The position numbers were made by a program, and so were the translations under genes. From contig NW_006763131.1 of assembly GCF_000264905.1 (NCBI RefSeq), forward strand, positions 3,547,753-3,611,752: a stretch of 64,000 nucleotides of DNA. Reading direction: 5' to 3'. Positions 23,171 through 35,124 of the stretch are shown in pieces (positions within the stretch are counted from its first letter, which is position 1; each line of letters starts with the position of its first letter). Below the pieces are notes generated by a model that saw only the letters and a list, made by a program, of their open reading frames with translations, ran no database searches and was not told the origin of the DNA. The stretch comes from Stereum hirsutum FP-91666 SS1. Lineage: Eukaryota > Basidiomycota > Agaricomycetes > Russulales > Stereaceae.

Positions 23171-25702
23171 ATGGGTTCCTTGTTTTCTTTCTTCATCCAC
23201 CCTTTTGACACGATTAGACCACGAAACAACGACGATGAAGGAAACGTCGACGACTTACTCTATCACCTCACCATTTTTTTCGCCTTTGGGATCTGGACAG
23301 TAGTCAGACGATACCAAACAGCGCGGAACAGAGCGATACCCTTCAAACATGCGGCCTTAGAGGTAGACTCCTAGACATTACTAGAACCTTATGCAATTGC
23401 TAACGAGGTCGACTCATGCACAGGCCTCAGACCCAAACTACTCCGACGGAGTATTTATCCAGAATCCTACTATCAATAGCCACAGAAGCAACCGAGACGT
23501 TGCTCCAGCCTATGAAGTCCCAGGCAGAGAATACATAACCAGCTTTGATCCTGCGACTGGCCTTCACCTAAACACCTTCCCCGCGGATGAGACGCAGGAG
23601 ATTACTGACAAGATCAATCGGGCGGCTTATGCTCAGACGGAATGGGAAAAGACGACATTTGCCGACCGGAGACGAGTGGTCCGTAGCTTGAAGAAGTGGT
23701 TGGTGGAGAACCAGGACATTTGTGCCCAGACGGCTTGTCGGGATACCGGAAAGACTCGTACGTCTCATTTGGCTTGTATCATGTTGGCTCTGCGCTGAAC
23801 TTTGCAGCGTTTTCTTTGTAGTTATCGATGCTGCATTGGGAGAAATCTTGACAACGTGCTCGAAGATGGACTGGCTCATCGACCATGGCGAGAAGTACCT
23901 GAAGCCGGAAACGAGGAGCTCCCCTTTCATGCAGATCTATAAGAAATCTCAGGTCCACTATGAACCTATGGGCGTCGTTGCTGCCATTGTATCGTGGAAT
24001 TATCGTATGCCCCCAGCCATCTTCTTCCTCATCTTCTCCATATTCTCATCAATTTCTAGCATTACACAATGCCTGGTCACCTATCCTGGCTGCTATATTT
24101 GCTGGGAACGGCGTCGTCTTGAAATGTTCGGAACAGGTGGTTTGGTCGACGACTTGGTTCATTGGTGCGATTCATGAATGCATGCGTGCTTGTGGCTTCA
24201 ATCCGGAACTCGTACAGGCAAGTGCACGCATCAATGTTGTTTTTCCTTACCTTACATTTGCACATAGCTCGTGTGCTGCTTACCTTCGCAAGCCGATGCT
24301 CTCACTCGCTCACCTGTCATCAAACACATCACTTTCATTGGTTCAGAACCTGTCGGCCGTTTGGTGCGTATATTATGGTACCATCGCCCGATAGACCCAT
24401 GCCTAACTTGTGTACAGGTTGCAACAGCCGCAACAGAGCATTTGACGCCTGTGACCATGGAGCTTGGCGGAAAGGACCCAGCAATCGTTCTTCCTGGTAC
24501 TGACATCGACAAGTGGGCAAGCGTCTGGATGCGCGGCATTTAGTGAGTATTGTCCTTTCTGAGTCGATTTGGGTGCTTATAACGTTCTTGTGACAGCCAA
24601 AATGCCGGGCAGAACTGTATTGGGATCGAACGCCTCATCGTCCATTCGTCGCAGTATGAGGATGTTTATGCGCTCATTGTCGAACGCGTTCGTGCCCTCC
24701 GTCTTGGTTCCGCCTTATCCGCAGAAGGTGTCGGCTCTGGTGTGGATTGTGGCTCCATGATCTCGAGCGAACGATTCCAACAGCTCGAGGACATTGTCGA
24801 TGATGCTCGCAATCAGGGCGCTCGAGTAGAGCATGGCGGCATGCGGATGCGCCACCCTTACCTGGAGCATGGCGCGTATTTCACCCCGACTGTCATCGGC
24901 GACGTCACGAACGACATGAACATTGCCCAGAGAGAACGTGAGCGCCAACCCAGTCATTTCTTTGTTTGTTCTCATAAGGCTTGTTTTAACAGTGTTTGCT
25001 CCCGTCGCCCTCTTGATGCCCTACGAGACTATCGACGAGGCTATTGCCATTGCTAATGGCACCAAGTTTGGGCTTGGTGCGAGCGTCTTTGGCCCGGATC
25101 AGTATTTGTGCATGGACGTCGCGAAACGGCTACAATGCGGTATGGTATCCATCAACGATTTTGGTGTCACATACGTACGTCTTCCTTCACGAAATTTGTA
25201 CGACAGGGACTGACTCAAGTGTTGCTTGTCTATACAGTTGAAGTACGTCAGAGTCTTGATAGTACAGAATGTGGGCAAGTACTGAGACGATTGCTTATAT
25301 AGCCAAGACCTTCCTTTCGGTGGTTTCAAGGCCAGCGGTTACGGACGATTCGGTGGGAGCTCTTCACATGCGGTGTCTATCTTTCAATAATTGACACGTT
25401 AAGGTTAACAGGTGGGCCAGAGGGACTTCGTGCTCTGACAAACGTTAAGGCCATCGTCTCCGATCGCTGGCCATGGCTCATCCAAACGAATATCCCCCGA
25501 CCTCTGGACTACCCTATCCGATCTCTCTCACAGGGCTGGTGCGTGTTCACATTTGCTGCATATCTTATCGGATTCTTCTTTGCCAATGTTGACTTCTCAT
25601 CGACTTGGCAGGGACTTCGTGAGCGGGCTCATAGCGCTGTTCTACGCAGATGGTTGGCGCGGTCGTATCGACGGTCTGAACCAGCTGATGAATAATCGGT
25701 AG
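23171..25702 (+). CDS. MSC7: Msc7-like membrane-anchored aldehyde dehydrogenase
   Basis: NAD(P)-dependent oxidation of an aldehyde; the closest named relative is yeast Msc7, a membrane-associated ALDH of unclear substrate. The N-terminus starts MGSLFSFFIHPFDTIRPRNN and contains a hydrophobic stretch LTIFFAFGIWTVV that is a likely membrane anchor, then an ALDH domain of full length. Seen in order: PMGVVAAIVSWNYPLHN, ILAAIFAGNGVVLKCSEQ (cofactor binding), HITFIGSEPVGRLV, MELGGKDPAIVLPG with the general-base Glu, NAGQNCIGIERLIVHSSQ with the catalytic Cys, then LFAPVALLMPYETIDEAIAI and LPFGGFKASGYGRFGGPEG. It ends DGLNQLMNNR-stop. About ten introns. Lies in a run of four + strand genes that do not look operon-like; each has its own gap. 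Start chosen as the only ATG preceding the anchor in frame. Confidence 0.9.
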
Positions 25703-26582
25703 TGTGATTGCACGTTCGAACAAGGTTGCCGTACCATCACGGGAGTCTGTATAGTGCTTCTTCATTTGCGATACCTTCTTCATCCCTCCCTCTCACTTTC
25801 TCCTGCCATTTACTTTGCTGGATCTATACGGATATATTTTCCTTCTACGCTTGCTGACCGTGCTTTCATTGCATCTGCGATGAGTAATATTTTTGGAACT
25901 TGGTGCGCAAGCTGGACGATTTTATCTCACACATCGCACAAGATGCATGTCGGGACAAACGTGATGCTGGTGCCTGTGCGTCGATCAGCTGTCTATTCTC
26001 AACTCTCTTTGAAACGGCTGCAATCTAGGTCCTTACCTGAGCCTCTTGCTACTGCTTCCAGTCGTACATACACTATTTTGACAATCCATCTGGAGAAACA
26101 CGCTCTTATGAGCGGTGCTTCGAGTCGCCGAAGGGAGCAGGATTGTCGTCGACCACATGCGCGACGATGGGATCTGGTCCGGAATGGAAGTAAGTTCCTG
26201 CACGACGCTCTCCCAACCTCCATGATTCCATACACGATTACATGTGCCTCAGGAGCTCCTTTTGTACCTTTCGTACTACAGCACTCGTTCGCGCCTGCAC
26301 CACATGAGTTGACCAGAAACCTTGTGGCTCGCCGGTCTTGGCTGCCAATCGTTATCTCGCACATGGGTCCTTCTGTACCGCCCTTTCGTCGATGTTCCCC
26401 GGACGAGCGCGTTGTGCTGTTTGCATGAGAAGGTTGATGCGAATAGAAGCAGGGCTTTCCGGTCACCGATATATATAGGAAGGAAGAGGCACTGGGAACG
26501 AGTCCTGTTCCCTGCACCTCGGAGGACAGTAGTTCATCTCGTCGGTCGACCTCACATCTACTGACCGTACCAGACTTTGTTC
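25703..26582. other. Gap with a possible small spliced Cys-containing protein (unresolved)
   Basis: This 880-bp gap is long for two adjacent same-strand genes. On + it has a pyrimidine-rich stretch (25750-25870), an ATG at 25880 and a well-formed intron (GTAAGT..CCTCAG, about 26196-26251). Joined across that intron the frame reads ..CFESPKGAGLSSTTCATM..GPEWKSSFCTFRTT.. to a stop, with several cysteines. The 5' part could not be assembled without a frame break, so no CDS is claimed; it could be a degenerate gene or chance. Confidence 0.2.
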
Positions 26583-28592
26583 ATGATGCTTGGTGCTTCT
26601 GTGCTTCTTACGACCTTGGGACTCGCTGGTTCTGTTTTGGTCGACGCGAGGGCTACGATCAGGAATGCTAGTGATATTTCTAGTCTGGATGCGAGCCTGT
26701 TCAAACGCATAAGCAGCACTTGTTCGGGTACTAGTTTGCAGACTTCGTGCCATAATACGACAAAGCAGACGAATAGTTGTTGCTTCGAATCGCCCGGAGT
26801 GAGTACTTATTCGGTGACTTGTTTCCTTGTGAATCGCTCTGATGGTTCGTTTTCTAGGGATTGTTGCTTCAGACACAAGTGAGTTCGGTTGCGAGCTGGT
26901 CTTGAGGTGTAGGAGCTTACTTTGACCGATTAAGTTTTGGGATACCGACCCTTCTACTGGCCCATCCGATAGTTGGACTATCCACGGTACGTCCTGTGCA
27001 TTTTGTGGTATGCATGCTCCTGTTTTGACTGTACACCACTAGGTTTGTGGCCCGATAAGTCCGTAACTCTTTGTCAAGAGTTTCTGCAGTATGATCATGC
27101 CTTTTCTTTAGCTGTGATGGGACGTTCGAGGAGAACTGCGACTCCAGTCGTGATTATACCGGTATCTCTACTTTGCTCACGAACCAGGGCGCAAGCGACA
27201 CCCTCAGCTTCATGGAAGAGGTGCGCCACTCCCAGCCGCTCAGTGCCGTCCCGTCTTCTTACGACTCCTGGTCTCGTTTTGCGTTAGTTCTGGGTCGACA
27301 TCAACGGTGAAAACGAGCAGTTCTGGGAGGTGGGCCATTTCCTCTTTGTATCTTTGTGATGCCATGTTTATCGTGATTCGCAGCATGAATGGGCTACCCA
27401 TGGAACGTGTTACAGTACCCTCGAGACCTCTTGTCTCCCGTCCGGAAGTGCCAAAGGAGCCGAGGTAAGTATCTGCCTACCTCTCCGTTCAAGGCTGATG
27501 TAGCTGACAAGTTGAAATAGGCTGTAGCCTTCTTCGAAACAGTCGTTGCTTTATTCAAGGTCGGATTGGCCATTCAGACCAAACTGGGCGGTGTAATATT
27601 AAAACCCTTTGATACAGACTTTGCCTACCTATGACTGGCTTGCAGCTGCCGGAATCACGCCCAGCAACACTGCGACCCATACCTTGTCTTCGTTGACCTC
27701 TGCGCTGAAGTCTGCCTCTGGAGTGCGTTTCATAAGTCCGTTTCCACTGCACCCGTTGATCTGAACCTTCTGCCCCATAGGTAACACCGGCTTTGGAATG
27801 CGATGGCAGTACTCTCAATGCGATTGAATGGTTTTTCAACTTGAAAGGATCTGTCATTGATGGGACCTTCGTTCCCATTGGTAGGCCGCCATGAGCTTTT
27901 CCGGACTTCTAGTGTTGACTGGCCTTTTTTCAAGACGCTATTGAGTCTGGCAGCTGCCCATCCAGTGGGATCAAGTACCCCCTCAAGTCAGGTTCTCCGG
28001 TCAGTGTTATATAGCTAACCACGGTTCATGCCCTTGAGCTAACATGCGTCATGCAGACGAGTACTACGACCTCGGGTGGCTCATCCCCCACCGCAGTGAG
28101 TCAACTACCTCCCTTTCTCCCTTGACTGGACGGGCGACTCACGATTATTTACCAACCAGACCGGCCTTCCCTCAAAAGCCACCCTCAGCGCGCTCAACTC
28201 TTCAGGCTCCAAAATCGGTGGGATCCTCTCTGGAGGAACCCTCAGTTCCCAAACGCCCGGAACGATGACCATCTCCGGGTCGACCTCTAGCTTTACCATG
28301 AAGTCTTCCAAGGGACTCTGCGCCGTTCAGAGTGGCGAGTTGACTTGTGCGAGCAGCATCTCCACGGGGACGTCGTTTTCGGCTGTAAGTTCAACTCTCT
28401 CAGTTTACATCGATGTCAGTCAGTGCTGACGATCGGATACTTCAGGTCACGTCTGGATCGAACTTACTCCTCGCAGTTGGTGGATCGACTGCGTTCTCGA
28501 GTAGTGCAGTTCCCAGTGGTGATACGCAGGAGACTGTCTTCACAGGAAGCTCAGAGTCTCAGAAGTTCACATTGGCTTTGGTGTCTACCTGA
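26583..28592 (+). CDS. RNY1: Secreted ribonuclease T2 with C-terminal extension (Rny1-like)
   Basis: Endoribonuclease of the T2 family (vacuolar or secreted; cleaves RNA through a 2',3'-cyclic phosphate). A signal peptide is evident (MMLGASVLLTTLGLAGSVLV). Both catalytic segments are rebuilt by splicing: IHGLWPDNCDGTF (CAS I) and HEWATHGTCYSTL (CAS II), each with its histidine; cysteines suitable for disulfides are present (CSGTSLQTSCHN, CCFESPG, ENCDSS, ETSCLPSG). After the catalytic domain (ECDGSTLNAIEWFFNLKG, GTFVPIDAIESGSCPSSGI) comes a Ser/Thr/Gly linker and a C-terminal domain of about 100 residues (KATLSALNSSGSKIGGILSG to FTLALVST), as in fungal Rny1-type enzymes. About ten short introns. 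Two adjacent ATGs (26583, 26586) are alternative starts. Confidence 0.92.
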
Positions 28593-28773
28593 TATCTGGT
28601 TTGGGATAATAGTGGAACGAAAAGGACATATCTTTGTGCGTGGGATACTGGAAGATGACAGAATGTCGTCGAAGTGGCAAGAACGAGTGCTCATTTGAAT
28701 TGCTCAATATTTGATCCTGACCCGATAGCGCGCATCGACGTTCAACGTTCAACTTTCAACGAAGGACCACGCA

Positions 28774-29323
28774 ATGCCTCCTGCTGTTGATCACCCTTCG
28801 CTTCACTTGCGACTGCTGCCCCAAACATTCTATGTGATCCAGCAAAACACTAAAGATCCTATCTCTGAATCCTTACTCGCATTATTGACCGGAAGCAAAT
28901 CCGGAAGCAAATTCTTGTCCATCACTCGTACCGATGAGGAAATCTCTATTATAGGACAGTGCGAAGATACTGAAGAATACAAGGGTGACTGGAAATGTAT
29001 CAAGATAGCAGGACCTATGGACCTCGGTAGACCCTCGCCTTCCTGCGGCTGTAAATGCAGAGATTGACGCGGATCATAACCGACACCATTAGGTCTGACT
29101 GGAATAATGTGCGACTTCACCACACCGCTCAAGAAAGCAGAGATACCTATTTTTGCGATGTCGACATGGTGAGCGAGCATCGTTACAAGTCCTGCTTAGT
29201 CTGGCCTGTCAGCTGACGCTTTGATTTGGTAGGAACACGGACTACGTCTTGATCCCGAAGGCGAAGGCAGATTCTGCCGTGCAAGTGTTGCAGGAAGATG
29301 GGTGGAAGTTTACAAGTGATTGA
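28774..29323 (+). CDS. Small ACT-domain protein (CASTOR/aspartokinase-like ACT)
   Basis: Three exons, starting MPPAVDHPSLHLRLLPQTFY. The product has a first beta-rich half (FLSITRTDEEISIIGQ) and a second half MDLGLTGIMCDFTTPLKKAE IPIFAMSTWNTDYVLIPKAK followed by ADSAVQVLQEDGW. This is the arrangement of the ACT-type ligand-binding fold of the CASTOR/GATSL and DUF2241-like families, which bind amino acids. Fungal members are stand-alone and uncharacterised. The introns join DLG to LTG and TW to NTDY. No kinase domain is attached. A plausible role is amino-acid sensing, but that is inference from the fold family only. Confidence 0.75.
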
Positions 29324-30227
29324 AGGCGGTTATCGTGGCGTCCATCAGATTACTGTGCGATGTGGCACCCTGCCTGTTTGAAAACCTCTTACATCGTCCT
29401 GCGACTCTCTTCTTGGTAAGAGGTTAGTTCGACACAGTGTCGTTGGACTGCCACGGACTCGGACCATCTCACCACACTCAAGGATAGTGTCCAGAAAACC
29501 CTGTCTACGGAGGACCATGGGGCTGAACAGATATATTGCTCGTATGAGGTAAAGAATACAATGTCCACTGAACATACCGGCAAGGGTCGCAGAATTGAGG
29601 CAGGTAGGCAAATCTTACAAAACTGAGCCCACTGAGGGAGCTTACGAGGACCGGAAACAATTCCTTGCTCAGTTGAGTAGTGATGACATGCCATGATACC
29701 ATTCTGCTCAGAGACGACGACATGCAACGAAGCACTGTTTCAAGTGATTCATAGTCCTCAAGAGCGACGGCCGCAAATGATTTCTAGATAGAAACGAGCG
29801 ACACGTCAGCCTGGTGAATAGACTATGGGGAAAGAGTGCGTTTAGATAGACGATCTTCAGGAAAACCCGAGTTGTGATCTCACAGCGCGTGAAGCAGTCG
29901 TATAATAGGGAACTCAAGTGTTCATCACAAGAAAACCATAGCATTGTAGAGGATTGCAAGGGCTCAGAGTACTCACCACTCGAGGTTGTTGCTGGATGAT
30001 GGACAAGAAAGACGCAAATTACAAATCGAGACAGGACGGCGCTTTATAATATGGGTGACGTCACGCTGGGACCAAGCGGAACAGGGATTGCCACCGCTCG
30101 GCATTCGGGCGCCACAACTACCCTTCGTCCACAACACTCACGACACTCATCCCTGTCCTCACCCTACACAATCACTACCTGCGCGAAGGCTCCAGATTAT
30201 ATACCACAGCATCGACTTCAAATTGTC
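29324..30227. other. Intergenic, no supported gene
   Basis: 904 bp between two + strand genes. Short - strand frames occur (for example 29389-29727) but show no domain, signal or codon pattern that would justify a call. The right end should be the promoter of the RING-H2 gene. Confidence 0.35.
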
Positions 30228-31866
30228 ATGTCTTCACGGGAACCAATGTGGTACTGCCACGAAGTCAGTCAGCCTGCGTGCTTCTGCAATGTATTCAATC
30301 TGATTATCTGTGCTGTAGTGTCGAGCAGAAATGAGGCCCCTTATGGTCAGTATCCAACATATCCCATCACGGCCATCTGTGCTTACCATTGAACTTGTCT
30401 GGATTAATAGGTCCCAGATCCCCATTGTGCTTCATGCAATGGTACATTCGTCGAGAAGGTCTGCTCTTGACAACCTTGTCAAGCGATCTCTTTGATTGAT
30501 GATTACTGTGTTAGATTGAAGGAGAGGCAGATGACCCTCGCGTTTTTGCTGACTCTGGTCCTTCTGGAATAGAGAATCTCTTCGGTGAGTCCCATGGTTG
30601 CATCACTAATGACATTATACCGATCATAACACTCCAATAGGGAGCCTTGCTCAGCTCATAGGTGGTGGCCGAGCTTCGCGAACACAATCTACGCCTAGAT
30701 TAAACCCAACAGTACCTCTTGCTGCCCAAGTATGCTCATTTTCAGCTTCTATCAACTTTTGTACAAGACTGATATCTGCTGATATTAGGCTGACGGCGGC
30801 AGATCCTTTACCACAACTAGCCTTACTGGCACACGAACCTTTGTATTCGGTGGTCCATCAACTCTTGAAGGCGGGGGCCGCACATTGAGAGTCAACCGAC
30901 GTGATTCGTGCGTTCGCGCTCAAATTATTTCACCATAGGCTTGACTGATCTTGTTTGTGCTAGCGACGACAACACGCCGTCGATTGCTGGCCCTCTGATG
31001 GCTCAATATTTGATGACTCTGCTAGCATCGAGAGGAATGGCTGGACAAGCTGATCTATTCGGCCCCGCCGGTCTCAATTTCATGATGGGTGGAGGCGTAG
31101 GCGCAGAGAATGGGCGATGGGGAGACTATGTATTCAACCAGGAGGGTATGTCCAAGCGTTAATGGTCAAATATATGAACGCCTCACCTTCACTCTCAGCT
31201 TTGGATGAAATCATCTCACAGATTATGGAGAACTCCAATTCATCCCATCCCGTTCCTGCTACCGAGGAAGTTATGGAGAAACTGGACCGCTCAGTCCTCG
31301 AAGAGGGATGTACGTCGACTTGCTTTACTATACATTGGACTATCACTGATTGGTTCCGCTTGCAGCCCCACTCTTAGAACGTGACTGTGCTGTGTGTAAA
31401 GATCAATTCTCACTCACTACTGAGGATCCCGAGGAGCAGGTCGTCGTCACCCTACCTTGTCATCACCCGTTCCATGAAGGATGTATCACTCCCTGGCTCA
31501 AATCCAGCGCCACGTGTCCCGTCTGCCGGTTCGTCTTCCGTTTAGCACATGTTAATAAGATCCTTTGTTGACCTACACACCGACTGTAGACATCAGCTTG
31601 TACCACAACCAGAGCATCATTCGAATGGCCCTCGTCCGCCTAATGATGGTCCTGGGTCGCCCCATGGACGCACCGGTTCCGGAAGTTCTCCCGCTAACGG
31701 CAGTGCTGGTGGTAGTGGCGCCGGTGGTGGAGGTGTCTTAAGCAGCTTTTTCAATATGGTCAGCGGTGGTAGCACTGGGAACAGCAGCGGTAGCGGCTCT
31801 TCGCATCCATCCTCCTCGCACTCCAACGAGCAACCGAGAGATCCTCCTGGAGGGTGGCGAGACTGA
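30228..31866 (+). CDS. RING-H2 E3 ubiquitin ligase (RNF115/RNF126-like)
   Basis: N-terminal zinc ribbon WYCHECRAEM..PHCASCNGTF (two CxxC pairs) assembled across two introns, then a disordered Gly/Thr-rich stretch and a helical region (AGPLMAQYLMTLLASRGMAG; ALDEIISQIMENSNSSHPVP). The RING-H2 finger follows: CAVCKDQF, LPCHHPFHEGCITPWLKSSA, TCPVCR, giving C3H2C3 spacing. The tail is Gly/Ser-rich (GSGAGGGGVLSSFF; SSGSGSSHPSSSHSNEQ). Zinc ribbon plus C-terminal RING with the PxTEEVMEKLDRSVLEEG lead-in is the layout of RNF115/126 and plant RING-H2 ligases, which work in protein quality control and trafficking. The start ATG at 30228 begins MSSREPMWYCHE directly before the zinc ribbon. The gene converges on the first aspartic protease gene. 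Confidence 0.9.
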
Positions 31867-32284
31867 GTTTGAGAGTATTGTCGAGTAACTGCAGACAGGA
31901 ATATCTAAAGGGAAGTCATGGGAGCAGTTGCTCGGTATTCTGTAGCTTCTTTCCGTTGGATGTATAATCTGGTATGAATTGGAGGTCAGTACTCTATCTT
32001 TCACGTAGACTGGGCATGCCCCCCTCGATTTTTTTCTTCATCTCCGTTGCAATATTTTCTTTTGAGGCATAATTCTCTTCTGTTCTTTGTTGTACTAGCT
32101 TTCGATCTTAACATTATTTGACGAGGAAGGACATTCGTTCGACTTGCAGGCCCTCTTGAGTTCGTGATGCAAGACAGTATAATTCATAGCTTTCGATGTA
32201 TAACGTGAAGCCTCGACATGATATACACGAGATCCACTACTGCCCCTACGCGACCTTGTTCCCTCAAATACCGTCTCAGGACAA
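31867..32284. other. Convergent 3' intergenic region
   Basis: Tail-to-tail gap between the RING-H2 gene (+) and the first aspartic protease (-); presumably two 3' UTRs. Nothing else was recognised. Confidence 0.45.
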
Positions 32285-34274
32285 CTAATTGGTCGTTGCG
32301 GTCGTGAACGGCGTGGTAGCGAATCCAACACGCCTGCAGAAAAAAGCCGTGGTCAGCAACTCATGCATAGACTGCCATGGAGAGATACGCATATAAACTG
32401 ACCTGTTCGTAGTGTCGAAAACGCTGTAGAACCTCTCAAGGAAGGTCATGCCATTGATAAAGTCGAGACCCTAAAAGATTGGTTGCGAACGTCAGGTAGC
32501 GTTCATTCACGCGAGAAGGAATCATGAAACTTACGGCTCCGGTGCGAGTGCCAATATTTCCGACAATCAAGTAGACGTTGTTGGCCGTGCCGCCGATGGC
32601 GCTATGAGATTGGGGCATGATTTTAGACTTCCTTATTCCAGGCGGAGGTCATAGCCATCACTGTACCTATTGAGAGCACGAGGCCAGATCTGAGCGTTCG
32701 GAGTGAGGCCGAAGGTTGCGCCGTTGATGCGGAAGTTCAACGTCTGGAGGTTCGCGAACTGGGCGGTTGTAAGACGGAGTAGACCGGTGTTGGCGTCCAT
32801 GACGGCGCCTGTGGCAGCCTGGTAGCGGGCGAAAGCATCGCTGTAGATTAATCAGGGTACATCCATGGATAGTTCTACAGCGGTTGAGACGAACCTGGCG
32901 ATGAGGACGAGGGTGGTACCAGTGTCTGTGGATTAAGCGAGTGTCAGCTTGTAGAGCTCGGTGAAGGACGCAATAGAATGACGACTCACCAACAATGCCG
33001 GCGGTCGTACTCAGGATAGAGGTACCAGCCGTTCCGTAGGTAATCGACTGGCTAATGCCCCAAAATTCGCTGGCAGGGGATGTGGTGGTAAGTGGCCTAG
33101 AAAAAAGATGTCAATACAACTATTTATCCACAATGTGAAGTTGCGGACGTACGCAAATGTGATAGAGCCAGTGAATTTGGACGAGTCAGTCCCGCCGAAC
33201 GTTAATTCACCGTTCACGGAAGAAAGACTCGTCGTGGGCTCGAAAGACACAGACACCTCGCGAGCAGAAATCGTGCCTATGTAGTATGAGCGCATTGGCC
33301 CCCACATTTAGCTCTCCTTCATATCTGCTGAATAGACAGACGAGTATAGAGATACCTTGAGTAAAGAGATTATCTGTGACAGTAGGGATCGTGTCACGGG
33401 TGTCTGGACTGAGAGTACCTAAGAAAGCAGGTGTGCTATTCTGAGCGAGGTACGGTGTGCGTGATGGTGGTTGTACATACCGACGGTCAGGTCGACTGGT
33501 CCAATACCGAGGATACCATCCACGCCATCGAATCCAGTGGAGCGAGTTGCAGTGCCGATGGACTGCCTGGTAATCGTTAATCCAGTTCTGCACGAGCCAA
33601 AAGGAATCAGTCTTCGAGGAAGGACGTCAAGGAGACAAGAACTCGACGTACCCAAGGCTGACCTGGTCAGTGAACTCAGTTCCGGAAAATGAACCACCTG
33701 TAGATCGCTTTAAGAACACAATAGAATGGAGAGGGTAGGAGTAACTTACTGCCGTAAGTTACGGCCACCCGGTCACTAGTCTGAGTACTGGTGCTCGTCC
33801 TGACGTATGCTCTTCCCGCGCCAACCCAGGTGTTGGAGCTTCCGGTGTCCACGATGAGGCTGTCTGTTGATCAAGTAAATCTTGAGAGGGTGGTCCAAAC
33901 TGAGGGCGTGACGACGTACAGGTGGTCGCCGGACTTCCCACTCCAACGTTGACGACGTAGGAGACGGCCTGGTTCTCAGCGGGCACACTGACCACAGCAT
34001 CGGAGCTTAGGCCATTAATCTTCGCGTTAGCCCTGTCCACAAGACTTTTGGCTCGAGCCTGGTCATGTTGGACGAGGTGCTGCCTAGATCATAACCACGC
34101 AGTGTCAGAACATGTGAGAAATAGAAAGAAGTGGTGGAAAACTTGCGGAGAAGTGATGTTCACGACCTTCGCGAAAGGAAGAGTGATTGGTGAGTCGCGA
34201 ATGAGCGCTGTGGGAGATGCAACAGCGCCTAGAGCCAGCAGAAGAGCAGCGGTGAGCGATGCGGTAGGGAACAT
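32285..34274 (-). CDS. Secreted aspartic protease, polyporopepsin type (copy 1)
   Basis: Family A1 pepsin-like endopeptidase. Starts MFPTASLTAALLLALGAVAS, a signal peptide, then a propeptide (ITLPFAKVVNI..LVQHDQARAKSLVDRA). The mature part has the first active-site motif VDTGSSNTWVGAG, the flap region VTYGSGSFSG, FDGVDGILGIGPVDL, NGELTFGGTD, and the second active-site motif IVDTGTTLVLIASDAF. It ends RRVGFATTPFTTATTN-stop, after an intron. The lack of cysteines and the VDTGSSNTW/VGAG context match polyporopepsin-like enzymes of basidiomycetes. Many short introns split the gene. A TATA box lies about 80 bp upstream (34347-34354). A close paralogue follows upstream in tandem (35125-36966). Probably secreted for extracellular protein digestion. 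Confidence 0.93.
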
Positions 34275-35124
34275 GTCTGCACGAGACTGGGCGGAAGAAT
34301 CGAGGCTCGATGCTTGGCTGAGGGGACGACTCTTCCGCTCCAGCACAATTTATAGCAGAAGTATGCGAAGGCCCAGGAACTATGTGTCTGTCTTGGCTTT
34401 GAAGGTCTCAGGAGCCCCCATGCGATGCATGGTCATACTTGGAGAGTCGATCCCATCCCGTTTTCTTGTGTCTGGGAGGTATGAAATCAGCTTGTGAAAA
34501 AAGGAGAGGGCGGCTGACGAACCACATTGCGGATCTCTATTATAACTTGATATGTTGACTTTTGATATCGATATTACGAGTATGGCCCTCATACGACGCA
34601 TCTTACTTGCTGCTGGACCAATTCGACCCACGGTCAAGATGTATCGACCCACCGATTTGGCTCCATGTAGTTCCAACTCCTTAGTCGTGCGTAAAGCACT
34701 AGAAGACACACATGGTTTCAGAGGGTACAAGGAAATTACTCATGGAGGCCACGCGATTATGAACCGTGTCAGACCTGAAGGTCCAAAAGCGTGGAACTAT
34801 TGCACCGATGTGAGAACAATGCCATTGGCAAAGCCGAGACATTCTGGCGGCGAGGCATCGATGAAAGATACGCCAATCACGTTTAAGCTACAGTCCGACG
34901 CCATATCTGGCTCTAACGAGTCGCAAACGAAGTTCCATTGTCTTCCCTGAGCCTCAAGCGGAATTGCTGTCGAACATGGACACACGGTCCGTACGATAAC
35001 CTTGGGTTGTGAAAAGAGTGTGCTGCCCATATCCAAAAAGAAAAGATGTTTGAACCGTAGAAGAAACCTTCATCCTAGCACTTTCTATCAGAGCCATAAG
35101 GGGTATCAGATCGTCAACCTGCGT
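34275..35124. other. Spacer between tandem protease genes
   Basis: 850 bp holding the promoter of protease copy 1 (TATA at 34347-34354) and the 3' region of copy 2. A 132-codon frame on + (34552-34950) has no recognisable features and was not called. Confidence 0.4.
34347..34354 (-). promoter_or_regulatory. TATA box of aspartic protease copy 1
   Basis: TATAAATT on the minus strand, 73-80 bp upstream of the ATG at 34274. The paralogous gene keeps a similar element at a nearly identical distance, which supports function. Confidence 0.55.

Noticed and set aside
34552..34950. 132-codon + strand frame between the two protease genes
   Set aside because: It has an ATG but no domain or signal, and lies in a gap where both promoter and 3' sequence are expected; composition looks random.
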